A stretch of DNA of 64,000 bases. Source: Bifidobacterium adolescentis ATCC 15703. Its GTDB lineage: Bacteria > Actinomycetota > Actinomycetes > Actinomycetales > Bifidobacteriaceae. The stretch's first letter is position 1. Each line of letters begins with the position of its first letter. Location of the stretch: NCBI RefSeq assembly GCF_000010425.1, contig NC_008618.1:613946-677945 (forward strand). The letters are read 5' to 3'. The notes below the pieces were generated by a model. It did no database searches. It saw only the letters and a program-made list of their open reading frames with translations, and was not told the origin of the DNA. Shown here piece after piece: positions 44,110 to 51,691 of this stretch. The position numbers and the translations under genes were made by a program.

Positions 44110-44862
44110 TTACTCTGCGACTTCGATGCCCTCGGACTTGGCGAGCTCGGCCAAGCGGCTTTCGATCTCCTCGTATGCCGGGATGATGTCGCCCAGGTCG
44201 CGGCGGAACAGGTCCTTATCAAGATGCTCCACCTTGCCGGAGTGGTCGCGCTGATCCCACAGGCGGCAGGAATCCGGGGTGATCTCGTCGGCGAGCAGCA
44301 GCGTGCCGTCGGAGGTGCGGCCCATCTCGATCTTGAAATCGACCAGCTTGACGTCGATCTTGGCGAAGATTTCGATCAGGGCTTCGTTGATGCGACGGGC
44401 GAGCGGCGCGATTTCGGCCAGATCCTCGCGGGTGCACACATCGAGCGCCACCAGATCGTCGTCGTTCACGAACGGGTCGTGCAGTTCGTCGTTCTTCAGG
44501 AAGTACTCCAGCACCGGTTCCTTGAGCTCGATGCCCTCTTCGACGCCCAGGCGGGAGCAGAAGTGGCCGGCCGCGGTGTTACGCAGCACGATCTCGAGCG
44601 GGAACATCGTGACCTTCTTGACCAGCTGGGAGGTCTCGCCCACGCGTGCCACCAGGTGGCTGTCGATGCCGCGCTTCTTGAGCAGATCGAAGATCAGCGT
44701 GGTGATGAGGTTGTTCAGCCTGCCCTTGCCGGCGAAGTCTTCCTTCTTTTCGCCGTCACCTGCGGTAGCGGAGTTCTTGTATTCGACCCAGAGGACCTCC
44801 GGATCGTCAGTTGCGTACAGTTGCTTGGCCTTGCCCTCGTAGAGCTTTTCCAACTTCTCCAT
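44110..44862 (-). CDS. purC: Phosphoribosylaminoimidazole-succinocarboxamide synthase PurC
   Basis: PurC makes SAICAR from CAIR, aspartate and ATP. The 250-aa product begins [20 protein letters not shown] and has [16 protein letters not shown], a TFLT-equivalent region [23 protein letters not shown] and [14 protein letters not shown], and ends in the family-typical [12 protein letters not shown] segment. AGGAAAGGCGAG precedes the ATG. The 135-bp gap to purT contains GTTAAC within a near-palindrome at 44909-44924, which could be an operator. Confidence 0.97.
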   Translation of the reverse strand: MEKLEKLYEGKAKQLYATDDPEVLWVEYKNSATAGDGEKKEDFAGKGRLNNLITTLIFDLLKKRGIDSHLVARVGETSQLVKKVTMFPLEIVLRNTAAGHFCSRLGVEEGIELKEPVLEYFLKNDELHDPFVNDDDLVALDVCTREDLAEIAPLARRINEALIEIFAKIDVKLVDFKIEMGRTSDGTLLLADEITPDSCRLWDQRDHSGKVEHLDKDLFRRDLGDIIPAYEEIESRLAELAKSEGIEVAE

Positions 44863-44997
44863 TACTCGCCTTTCCTGGTGTTTGGGAGGTAGATAGTTTG
44901 GTGAACTTGACAGTTAACAAGATACCAACGGGAGGCTACAATCGCGCGACTTTTGGGCGCGTTCCGGCAGCCTCGTCTCAGCATCCGGCGATAGCCG

Positions 44998-46251
44998 TCA
45001 AACGATTGCGATGTCGAGCGATTCGGCCACGTTCCCGGCTTTGGCGCGCGCGTCCGCCTCGTCGCCGCCGACGGCCAGCGCGACCGCCATGCGTCGGTGC
45101 CCATGCACTTCCGGCTTCGCGAAGACACGCAGGTCGGTACCCGGTTCGGCGAGCGCGGCGGCGACGTTGCGGAATTCCGCTTCGCCATCGCCTTGGACGA
45201 CGATCGCATGGCTTGCCGCGACGGTGCCTTCCGGAATCGACAGGGCGACATGTTCCTGTGTGATCGGCAGGCCGAGGATCGCGCGCGCGTGCAATGCGAA
45301 TTCGCTCAACCGCTGGGAAGCCATGGTGACCATGCCGGTATCGTGCGGACGAGGGGAGACCTCGTTGAACAGCACGTTTCCGTCGGTCAGCACGAACAGT
45401 TCGACGCCGAACACGCCCCAGCCTTTTTCGCCGGAAGCCTGGGCCTTCGCCACCAGACCTTCCACGGCGGTTCGTGCGATGTGCTGCGCCTGTTCGAGCA
45501 CGTCCGGCGTGAAGGTGGCCGGCTGCCAGGATTCGCGGTAGTCGCCGCTTTCCTGACGCTGTCCGATCGGAGCGCAGGTCACGATGCCGGCGCTGGAGCT
45601 GACGGTCAGTACGGTCAGCTCGTAGTCGAGCGGGGCGAGCGCCTCCACGATCACGCGTGACACGTCGCCTTCGTCGTGTGCGCGGCGGCCTTCCTGCGCT
45701 TCCGTCCATGCGGCGTCGATCGCATCCGCGGAACGTACCACGGACTGTCCGTGGCCGGAGGAGCTCATGATCGGCTTGACCACGCATGGATAGCCGACGA
45801 TTTGCGCGCCCTCACGTAGTTCTTCCAGAGAGCCGGCGAAACGGTACGGGGTGGTCGGCAGTCCCAGTTCCTCGTGTGCGAGCACGCGCAGGCGCTCGCG
45901 ATCCATGCAGATCGCCGCGATTTCGGCGCTTGGCACCACCTGCGCGCCACGTGCTGCGGCGGCCGCGAGTTCGGAGGTGGCGATCGCCTCGACTTCCGGC
46001 ACGATGATGTCCGGCTGGATTTCGTCGAACAGCGCGCGCAGCTGGTCCGCGTTGGCCATGTCGAGCACGCGGTATTCGTGCGCCACCTGTTGTGCCGGCG
46101 CGCCGGCGTAGGAATCGGCCGCGCACACCCATGCGCCGAGTCTCATCAGTTCGATGGTGACTTCCTTGCCCAGCTCGCCGGAGCCAAGGAACAGAACACG
46201 GGTCGGATGCTTGCCAAGCGGAGTGCCGAGGGCACGATTCTCTTCAGTCAT
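44998..46251 (-). CDS. purT: Formate-dependent phosphoribosylglycinamide formyltransferase PurT
   Basis: PurT is an ATP-grasp enzyme that formylates GAR with formate and ATP, without folate. The 417-aa product has VLFLGSGELGKEV at the nucleotide site, DSYAGAPAQQVAHE, VEAIATSEL, KPIMSSSGHGQS, and the metal-binding FNEVSPRPHDTGMVT. Its presence suggests formate from central metabolism feeds purine synthesis. It overlaps nothing and is followed by purC in the same direction. Only 35 bp separate its start from the divergent glycosyltransferase. Confidence 0.96.
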   Translation of the reverse strand: MTEENRALGTPLGKHPTRVLFLGSGELGKEVTIELMRLGAWVCAADSYAGAPAQQVAHEYRVLDMANADQLRALFDEIQPDIIVPEVEAIATSELAAAAARGAQVVPSAEIAAICMDRERLRVLAHEELGLPTTPYRFAGSLEELREGAQIVGYPCVVKPIMSSSGHGQSVVRSADAIDAAWTEAQEGRRAHDEGDVSRVIVEALAPLDYELTVLTVSSSAGIVTCAPIGQRQESGDYRESWQPATFTPDVLEQAQHIARTAVEGLVAKAQASGEKGWGVFGVELFVLTDGNVLFNEVSPRPHDTGMVTMASQRLSEFALHARAILGLPITQEHVALSIPEGTVAASHAIVVQGDGEAEFRNVAAALAEPGTDLRVFAKPEVHGHRRMAVALAVGGDEADARAKAGNVAESLDIAIV

Positions 46252-46286
46252 GACTTCTATTGTGCCATCGGCGTAGGATGGAACGC

Positions 46287-47453
46287 ATGTCCGAGAATGA
46301 AAAGAATGAAACGCAGCGCCCCCTGACCATTGCCATGGTGGTCGACACGTCGGGGAATCGGGGCAATGGCACCTCGAATTCGGCGTTGCAGTGGGCGCAG
46401 GAGCTGGAGCGCCAGGGGCATCATGTCCGTTTGGTGGGCATCGGCGCGCCCGAATATCCCGCGCGCGTCAATCATGTGCCGTTGGTCAGCTGGGTGGCGA
46501 AGAAGCAGCAGATGCAGTTCGCCGAGCCGAGCGACACGCTGTTTCGCAAGGCGTTCGATGGTGTGGACGTGGTGCATATCTACACGCCGTTCCGTTTCGG
46601 CCAGCATGCCTGCAAGGTCGCCAAACAGATGGGCATCGCCGTTACGGCCGGCTACCACGTGCAGCCGGAGAACGTCACGTATTCCGCGGGGCCTTTGAAA
46701 TATGTGCCCGGCATCGACTCGTTCATCTACTGGCTGTTCGACATATGGCTGTACCGCAAGATCGACCATGTGCATGTGCCGACCGAATTGGGTGCGAGCC
46801 TGCTGCGCTCGCATGGATACAAGTCGAAGCTGCATGTCATCTCCAACGGCTACGAATCGCGGTTCACGCCGAAGCGGCAGCGCAAGGCGGACGAGCCGTC
46901 GCCGGTGCCGTTCCGTATCGTCGCGTCGGGACGACTGACCAATGAGAAGAACCATGTCGCGTTGATCCGGGCGATCGCCCGCTGCCGTCACGCGCAGGAC
47001 ATCGAATTGGTGATCGCCGGCACCGGGCCGCTTAAGAAGAGGTTGCAGCGTATGGCCGGACGGCTGTTGTCTCGTCCGGCTTCGATCGGATTCCACCGGA
47101 ATGCCGACATGCCGGCGTTGCTGCGTTCCGGCGATCTGCTGGTGCATCCGTCGATCGCCGATCTCGAATCGGTGAGTGTCATCGAAGGCATGGCCGCCGG
47201 TCTGGTGCCGGTGATCGCCTCGTCGTCGCTGAGCGCGGCCGGCCAGTTCGCGCTGCTGGACGAATCGTTGTTCCCCGTGGACGATGTGGACGCGCTGGCC
47301 CGTCGTATCGACTGGTGGATCGACCATCCGGCGCAGCTCGCCAAGTGGGGCGGCACCTACGCCGAACATACGAAAACCAATTATTCGGTGGAATCGTCCG
47401 TACGTAAGTTCGTCGCGATGGAACGTGAGGCGATCGCCGATAACCGTCGCTGA
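46287..47453 (+). CDS. GT4-family glycosyltransferase
   Basis: This is a predicted retaining glycosyltransferase of 388 aa with two Rossmann domains. The N-terminal half has VVDTSGNRGNGTSNSALQWA and VVHIYTPFRFGQ. The C-terminal half has VASGRLTNEKNHVALIRA, VIAGTGPLKKRL and the donor-binding HPSIADLESVSVIEGMAAGLVPV, with the EX7E glutamates in the last. The acceptor is unknown; glycolipid or cell-wall polymer are common for such enzymes. Candidate starts are at 46287 (chosen) and 46278. The promoter must lie within the 35-bp divergent gap or inside purT. Confidence 0.85.
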   Translation: MSENEKNETQRPLTIAMVVDTSGNRGNGTSNSALQWAQELERQGHHVRLVGIGAPEYPARVNHVPLVSWVAKKQQMQFAEPSDTLFRKAFDGVDVVHIYTPFRFGQHACKVAKQMGIAVTAGYHVQPENVTYSAGPLKYVPGIDSFIYWLFDIWLYRKIDHVHVPTELGASLLRSHGYKSKLHVISNGYESRFTPKRQRKADEPSPVPFRIVASGRLTNEKNHVALIRAIARCRHAQDIELVIAGTGPLKKRLQRMAGRLLSRPASIGFHRNADMPALLRSGDLLVHPSIADLESVSVIEGMAAGLVPVIASSSLSAAGQFALLDESLFPVDDVDALARRIDWWIDHPAQLAKWGGTYAEHTKTNYSVESSVRKFVAMEREAIADNRR

Positions 47454-47495
47454 ATGGCGCCTGCCGCAATCGCAATACAATCGTTATACATAAGC

Positions 47496-47532
47496 GGAAA
47501 GCCGGGAGCGATTTCCCGGCTTTCCTTGTTTT
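47496..47532. terminator. Terminator between the glycosyltransferase and threonine aldolase genes
   Basis: A perfect 12-bp stem (47496-47507 with 47514-47525) has a 6-nt loop and is followed by TTGTTTT. Confidence 0.88.
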
Positions 47533-47544
47533 GCGGACTGTCTT

Positions 47545-48570
47545 TTACAGCAGTGCGACCAGCTCGTCCACCTGCTCGTCGGTCGTGGCCCAGCTGGTGC
47601 AGATGCGCATCACGGTATGCGCGTCGTCCGCCTTTTCCGTGAAGCCGAGACGGACGTCGCGTTGCAGACGTTCGGAGGTCTCGTTGTCGAGCGTGACGAA
47701 GATCTGGTTGGTCGGCGCATCGAAAGTCAGCGTGTAGCCACGTTCCACCAGCACCTTGCGGATACGGTCCGCGGCATCGTTGGCGTGGCGGGCGATGCGC
47801 AGGTACAGGCCGTCGGTGAACAACGTGTCGAACTGCAGTCCCAGCAGCCATCCCTTGGCCAGTAGCGCGCCATGCTGCTTGACGATCGTCACGAAATGCT
47901 TTGGCATGTTGCCGTGCGTGAACACCACGGCCTCGCCGAACATCGCGCCCACCTTGGTGCCGCCGATATAGAACACGTCGGCGAGACGCGCGATGTCCTC
48001 GATCGTCACGTCGTTGCCGGTGGCGGTCAGCGCGTAGCCGAGACGCGCGCCGTCGATGAACAACGGCATGTCGTACTTCGTGCAGACCTTGCGGATCGCC
48101 TCGAGTTCGGCCAGCGTGTACAGCGTGCCGTATTCGGTGGCCTGCGAAATGTACACGCAGCCGGGGAACACCATATGCGTGTAGTTGCCGTCCGCGTAGA
48201 ACGTGGCGCAGTATTCGTCGAGTTCATCCGCGTTGATTTTGCCGTCATGGTGGGGGAGCGTGAGCACCTTGTGGCCGGTGAATTCGATAGCGCCCGCCTC
48301 ATGCACGTTCACATGTCCGGTGGTGGCCGCCACCACGCCCGCATACGGCGGGGTGATGGCGTCGATGACGACCTGGTTGGTCTGAGTGCCGCCGACGAGG
48401 AAGAAGATTTCGGCGTCCGGGCATGCGCAGGCCTCGCGGATTTTGGCTTTGGCGCTTTCGCAGACGTCGTCGGTGCCGTAGCCGGGATACTGGTTGGGCG
48501 CGGTTTCGGCGAGACGGGCGATGATTTCCGGCGTCGCGGCGCAGGAGTAGTCGTTTTCGAAAGACAGCAT
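47545..48570 (-). CDS. ltaE: Low-specificity threonine aldolase-type PLP enzyme
   Basis: This beta-eliminating-lyase-fold aldolase of 341 aa is expected to cleave L-threonine or allo-threonine to glycine and acetaldehyde. It begins MLSFENDYSCAATPEI and shows YPGYGTDDVCE, FLVGGTQTNQ, GHVNVHEAGAIE, FIDGARLGYAL and the PLP lysine in YIGGTKVGAMFG. AAAAGGAA precedes the ATG at 48570; the frame stays open upstream without homology. The stop is shared with a terminator hairpin. Substrate range is inferred from family only. Confidence 0.9.
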   Translation of the reverse strand: MLSFENDYSCAATPEIIARLAETAPNQYPGYGTDDVCESAKAKIREACACPDAEIFFLVGGTQTNQVVIDAITPPYAGVVAATTGHVNVHEAGAIEFTGHKVLTLPHHDGKINADELDEYCATFYADGNYTHMVFPGCVYISQATEYGTLYTLAELEAIRKVCTKYDMPLFIDGARLGYALTATGNDVTIEDIARLADVFYIGGTKVGAMFGEAVVFTHGNMPKHFVTIVKQHGALLAKGWLLGLQFDTLFTDGLYLRIARHANDAADRIRKVLVERGYTLTFDAPTNQIFVTLDNETSERLQRDVRLGFTEKADDAHTVMRICTSWATTDEQVDELVALL

Positions 48571-48640
48571 GGTCGTTCCTTTTGTTGTGGGTTGCTTGCG
48601 ATCGGGAAAGTCTGGTTCCGCGCGTTCGGCCTCCGCGGAT

Positions 48641-48672
48641 AGCAAAAAACCTCGGAATTTCTTCCGAGGTTT
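48641..48672 (-). terminator. Terminator of tRNA-His
   Basis: On the minus strand an 11-bp stem (48672-48662 with 48657-48647) with loop GAAA is followed by TTT. It ends 7 bp from the tRNA 3' end. Confidence 0.88.
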
Positions 48673-48678
48673 CACCGG

Positions 48679-48752
48679 GGTGGCTAACGCGGCTCGAACG
48701 CGCGACCTTCTGAACCACAATCAGATGCTCTACCAACTGAGCTATAGCCACC
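48679..48752 (-). tRNA. tRNA-His (anticodon GTG)
   Basis: The minus strand folds with acceptor GTGGCTA/TAGCCAC, anticodon arm TCTGA-TTGTGGT-TCAGA, and the extra 5' G (48752) opposite C73 (48679), the hallmark of tRNA-His. The 3' CCA is not encoded. Confidence 0.96.
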
Positions 48753-48789
48753 ATGTTCTCACTTCCATGCGGAAGCGCAACGAATGGAT

Positions 48790-48795
48790 ACTATA
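48790..48795 (-). promoter_or_regulatory. -10 hexamer of tRNA-His (TATAGT)
   Basis: TATAGT on the minus strand lies about 38 bp before the mature 5' end. The plus strand at 48789-48794 reads TACTAT, a possible -10 for the BASS gene, so the two promoters may overlap. Confidence 0.5.
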
Positions 48796-48892
48796 CACGA
48801 TTTTTTGGATGCGCGCGCGTCGGCGTGTTGCGCTTTCGGCTGCCATGTGATGTGCATTATGTGAACGGAATGTTACGCACTTGATGGATGGG

Positions 48893-48965
48893 TGCCTAAT
48901 TTGTAGGCAATTCCAACGGAAGATGTCACGACGGGGTCGGCAGAAAGCCGGTCCCGTTTTGTTTT
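48893..48965 (+). promoter_or_regulatory. Leader with tandem hairpins ending in a terminator, before the BASS gene
   Basis: TGCCTA/TAGGCA forms a small hairpin at 48893-48909. It is followed by an 11-bp G-U-containing stem (48931-48941 with 48947-48957) and TTT-G-TTTT. The terminator ends 50 bp before the start codon and no plus-strand gene precedes it for 1.4 kb. It therefore looks like a leader attenuator. No known riboswitch class was recognised. Confidence 0.55.
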
Positions 48966-49015
48966 CCTCGGAAATGACTTCCATGGAAACGTGATTGAGA
49001 AAAGAGGAAACGATA

Positions 49016-50077
49016 ATGCAGAAGATCAAGGCGTTTGGTGATTGGCTCACCAAATGGTTCACCGTGATCGTGATCGTATGGGCCGTGTTCAACTACTTCG
49101 TGCCGCAAACCAGCCTGTGGGGCAAGTCCTACACCGGATACTTCCTGGGCATCGTGCTGTTCGGCATGGGCCTGACGCTGACGCTCGACGATTTCAAACG
49201 TATCCTCACCCAGCCGCTGATGGTCGTCGTCGGCACGGTGGCCCACTTCGTGATCATGCCGTTGGTGGCCGTGCTGCTGTGCTGGATCTTCCGTCTCGAC
49301 GGCCCGCTTGCCGTGGGTGTGATTCTGGTCGGCTGCTGCCCGTCCGGCACCTCATCCAACGTGATGAGCTATCTGAGCCGTGGCGACGTGGCGCTCGACG
49401 TGTCCATCGGCATCCTGTCCACGCTGTGCGCGCCGTTCATGATTCCTCTGCTGATGCAGTGGCTCGCCTCCCAGTATGTGACCGTGCCGGTCGAGTCCCT
49501 GTTCCTCAACGCGGTCAAGGTGGTGCTGTTCCCGATCGCGCTCGGTGTGATCTGCCACGCCATCTTCAAGGAGAAGATCGAGAAGGTCACGGTGGCGCTG
49601 CCGATCGTGTCCCAGGTCGCCATCCTGCTCATCATCGGCGTCGTGGTCGCAGCCAATGGTCCGAAGCTGTTCGTGGCATCCTCGCTGCTTGCCATCCCGG
49701 TGGTCATCCTGCACAACCTGTGCGGTTACGCGCTGGGCTTCGGTTTCTCCAAGCTCATGTACAAGGTGTATCCGAAGGGCTTCCGCTACGCGCAGCAGAA
49801 GGCCATCACCTTCGAGGTCGGAATGCAGGATTCCGCTTTGGGCGCCACGTTGGCCTTGAGCTCCTTCGCGTCCAACCCGCTTGCCGCCGTGCCGTCCACC
49901 TTCTTCAGCGTATGGCACAACATCTCCGGTTCGGTGCTGTCCAGCTGGTGGCGCGAGCACGATGACAAGCATCAGATCCACCCGGATTCCGACAATGGCG
50001 AGAAGGGTTCCGCGGCCAAGGCTTCGGAAGCCGGGGACGCCGTCAAGGATGAGTCCGAGGAAACGGTCAACGCCTGA
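49016..50077 (+). CDS. Bile acid:sodium symporter (BASS)-family transporter
   Basis: The product is a membrane protein of 353 aa with 9-10 hydrophobic segments. FGMGLTLTLDDFKRI, GCCPSGTSSNVMSYLSRGD and a second crossover region with FEVGMQDSALGATLA are BASS-family (PanS/YocS branch) landmarks. Substrates in this branch include organic acids such as pantothenate-related compounds as well as bile salts, so the name is not a functional claim. The C-terminal 35 residues are polar and acidic. GAGGAAACG precedes the ATG. A leader with a terminator-like hairpin lies upstream, and a strong terminator follows. Confidence 0.88.
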   Translation: MQKIKAFGDWLTKWFTVIVIVWAVFNYFVPQTSLWGKSYTGYFLGIVLFGMGLTLTLDDFKRILTQPLMVVVGTVAHFVIMPLVAVLLCWIFRLDGPLAVGVILVGCCPSGTSSNVMSYLSRGDVALDVSIGILSTLCAPFMIPLLMQWLASQYVTVPVESLFLNAVKVVLFPIALGVICHAIFKEKIEKVTVALPIVSQVAILLIIGVVVAANGPKLFVASSLLAIPVVILHNLCGYALGFGFSKLMYKVYPKGFRYAQQKAITFEVGMQDSALGATLALSSFASNPLAAVPSTFFSVWHNISGSVLSSWWREHDDKHQIHPDSDNGEKGSAAKASEAGDAVKDESEETVNA

Positions 50078-50101
50078 ATGTGATTCGTGGCATCGGCCAG
50101 G

Positions 50102-50145
50102 CAGCCTCTGAACCGTACAGAACGGTTCAGAGGCTGTTCTGTTTT
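50102..50145 (+). terminator. Terminator of the BASS gene
   Basis: A perfect 14-bp stem (50102-50115 with 50123-50136) with a 7-nt loop is followed by TTCTGTTTT. Confidence 0.93.
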
Positions 50146-50260
50146 GACCTGTTTTTCCATGGCGATGTTAGATTGTGTTGCTTTGCGCTGAAGTTCGGTT
50201 AAGTATTGAAAATATTGGGATTTAGGGGTGTTTTGCCCCGTGTCATATGTTCGTTTGCGG

Positions 50261-50266
50261 TATACT
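50261..50266 (+). promoter_or_regulatory. -10 hexamer (TATACT) of the RNA upstream of rpsL
   Basis: TATACT preceded by TTTGCGG fits a strong -10. No convincing -35 is seen at the normal distance. It lies just before the structured segment at 50274-50529. Confidence 0.5.
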
Positions 50267-50272
50267 AAAGGT

Positions 50273-50531
50273 GAAGGCCGGAGTTGCGGATCGGTCGAGA
50301 ATTCGTCAGGTCGCAATGAAGCGCCGATGGCCGTGAGGCCCATGCGCAACGCCTTCAAGATATAACTGAAGAACAACCGAATATAGCGATTCGAGATGGC
50401 GGCATAGGCAGTACGGCGAGGACGCCGGGCCGCATGGGGTTATGAAAAGACTCAGAGGTTTGAAGCGATGCGCGCAAGGTGGCGCGTGGGAGAGTGGCTC
50501 CGATGCCAGGATGGCGTCGGAGCCACTCTTC
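50273..50531 (+). ncRNA. Candidate structured RNA (about 260 nt) upstream of rpsL
   Basis: The 736 bp between the BASS gene and rpsL hold no convincing gene. This part begins after a good -10 and ends in a 17-bp hairpin (50491-50507 with 50513-50529). Near its 5' end GTTGCG (50283-50288) pairs with CGCAAC (50345-50350). Inside, ATCGG (50290-50294) pairs with CCGAT (50324-50328), followed by a GGCC-GTGA-GGCC hairpin with a GNRA loop (50329-50340). This looks like a folded RNA or long leader. I do not recognise RNase P, tmRNA, SRP or T-box motifs. Confidence 0.45.
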
Positions 50532-50586
50532 GTATAACGGCCGTTGCTGTCGCGACACGATTATCCAGCATTGTCCGGCAGACCTG

Positions 50587-50592
50587 TATACT
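50587..50592 (+). promoter_or_regulatory. -10 hexamer (TATACT) of the str operon
   Basis: TATACT lies 222 bp before rpsL, downstream of the 17-bp hairpin, and would give a leader of about 215 nt. The -35 is not clear. The leader from 50600 to 50813 contains no gene that I can support. Confidence 0.5.
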
Positions 50593-50813
50593 GGTAATTC
50601 GTGTGTGCCAACGGCATGCCTTATGTAACAGGCGTGCGGGTTGGGATATCCCGGAACTCGATTGCATCACGCGCAGCAATGCGGCGGTGAGAGAGGGACG
50701 GGCCATCGGGCCGGTGGACTGTGGCTATCTTTACGACTTCAGTGTCGTGGAGTGTGGGTGCAGTGCGGCGGTCACGCGAAACCAAGAGAAACCACTGAAT
50801 CGGAGAATTCAAG

Positions 50814-51185
50814 TTGCCTACTATTGAACAGCTCGTCCGTAAGGGACGTCAGGCAAAGCCGAAGAAGTCCAAGACTTTGGCACTGAAGGGAAGCCCGCTG
50901 CGTCGTGGCGTGTGCACCCGTGTTTACACCACCACCCCGAAGAAGCCGAACTCGGCACTGCGTAAGGTCGCCCGTGTGCGCCTGAGCTCCGGTGTGGAAG
51001 TCACCGCATACATCCCGGGCGAAGGCCACAACCTGCAGGAGCACTCCATCGTGCTCGTTCGCGGCGGCCGTGTCAAGGATCTGCCGGGTGTTCGTTACCA
51101 CATCGTTCGTGGCGCCCTCGATACCCAGGGTGTGAAGGATCGCAAGCAGGGTCGTTCCCTGTACGGAGCAAAGAAGGCGAAGTAA
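50814..51185 (+). CDS. rpsL: 30S ribosomal protein S12
   Basis: S12 lies at the decoding centre of the 30S subunit. The 123-aa product has [16 protein letters not shown] and [13 protein letters not shown]. Lys43 is present, the streptomycin-sensitive form by family knowledge. The start is TTG at 50814, with GGAG 8 nt upstream; the next residues [11 protein letters not shown] match the family N-terminus. It heads the str operon and is followed by rpsG after 5 bp. Confidence 0.98.
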
Positions 51186-51190
51186 GAGAT

Positions 51191-51661
51191 ATGTCACGTA
51201 AAGGACCTTCCAAGAAGCATCAGCTGCTGCCGGATCCGATCTACGGTTCCACCGTTGTGGCACAGCTCATCAACAAGATTCTGCTTGACGGCAAGAAGTC
51301 GATCGCCGAGGACATCGTCTACAGCGCTCTCGACATGGTCAAGGAGAAGACCGACCAGGAGCCGGTCGCCGTTCTCAAGCGCGCTCTGGACAACATCCGT
51401 CCGTCCCTCGAGGTTCGCTCCCGCCGTGTCGGTGGCGCTACCTACCAGGTCCCGGTCGAAGTGAAGCCGGGCCGCGCCAACACGCTGTCCCTGCGCTGGC
51501 TCACCGACTTCTCCCGCGCCCGTCGCGAGAAGACCATGGCTGAGCGTCTGGCCAACGAAATCCTCGATGCCTCCAACGGCCTCGGTGCTTCTGTCAAGCG
51601 CCGCGAGGATACTCATAAGATGGCAGAGGCCAACAAGGCCTTCGCTCATTACCGCTGGTAA
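51191..51661 (+). CDS. rpsG: 30S ribosomal protein S7
   Basis: S7 is a primary 16S rRNA-binding protein that starts assembly of the 30S head and contacts the E site. The 156-aa product is of normal length and carries VELKPGR-type [26 protein letters not shown] and the C-terminal [19 protein letters not shown]. In other bacteria S7 represses this operon by binding its mRNA; no such site was identified here. fusA starts 30 bp downstream. Confidence 0.98.
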
Positions 51662-51691
51662 TTAGTCGAGAACGAGAGTTAAGGAACAATC

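Noticed and set aside
50273-50531. T-box leader, tmRNA, SRP RNA or RNase P RNA
   Set aside because: None of their conserved sequence blocks were found. It is kept only as an unclassified candidate RNA.
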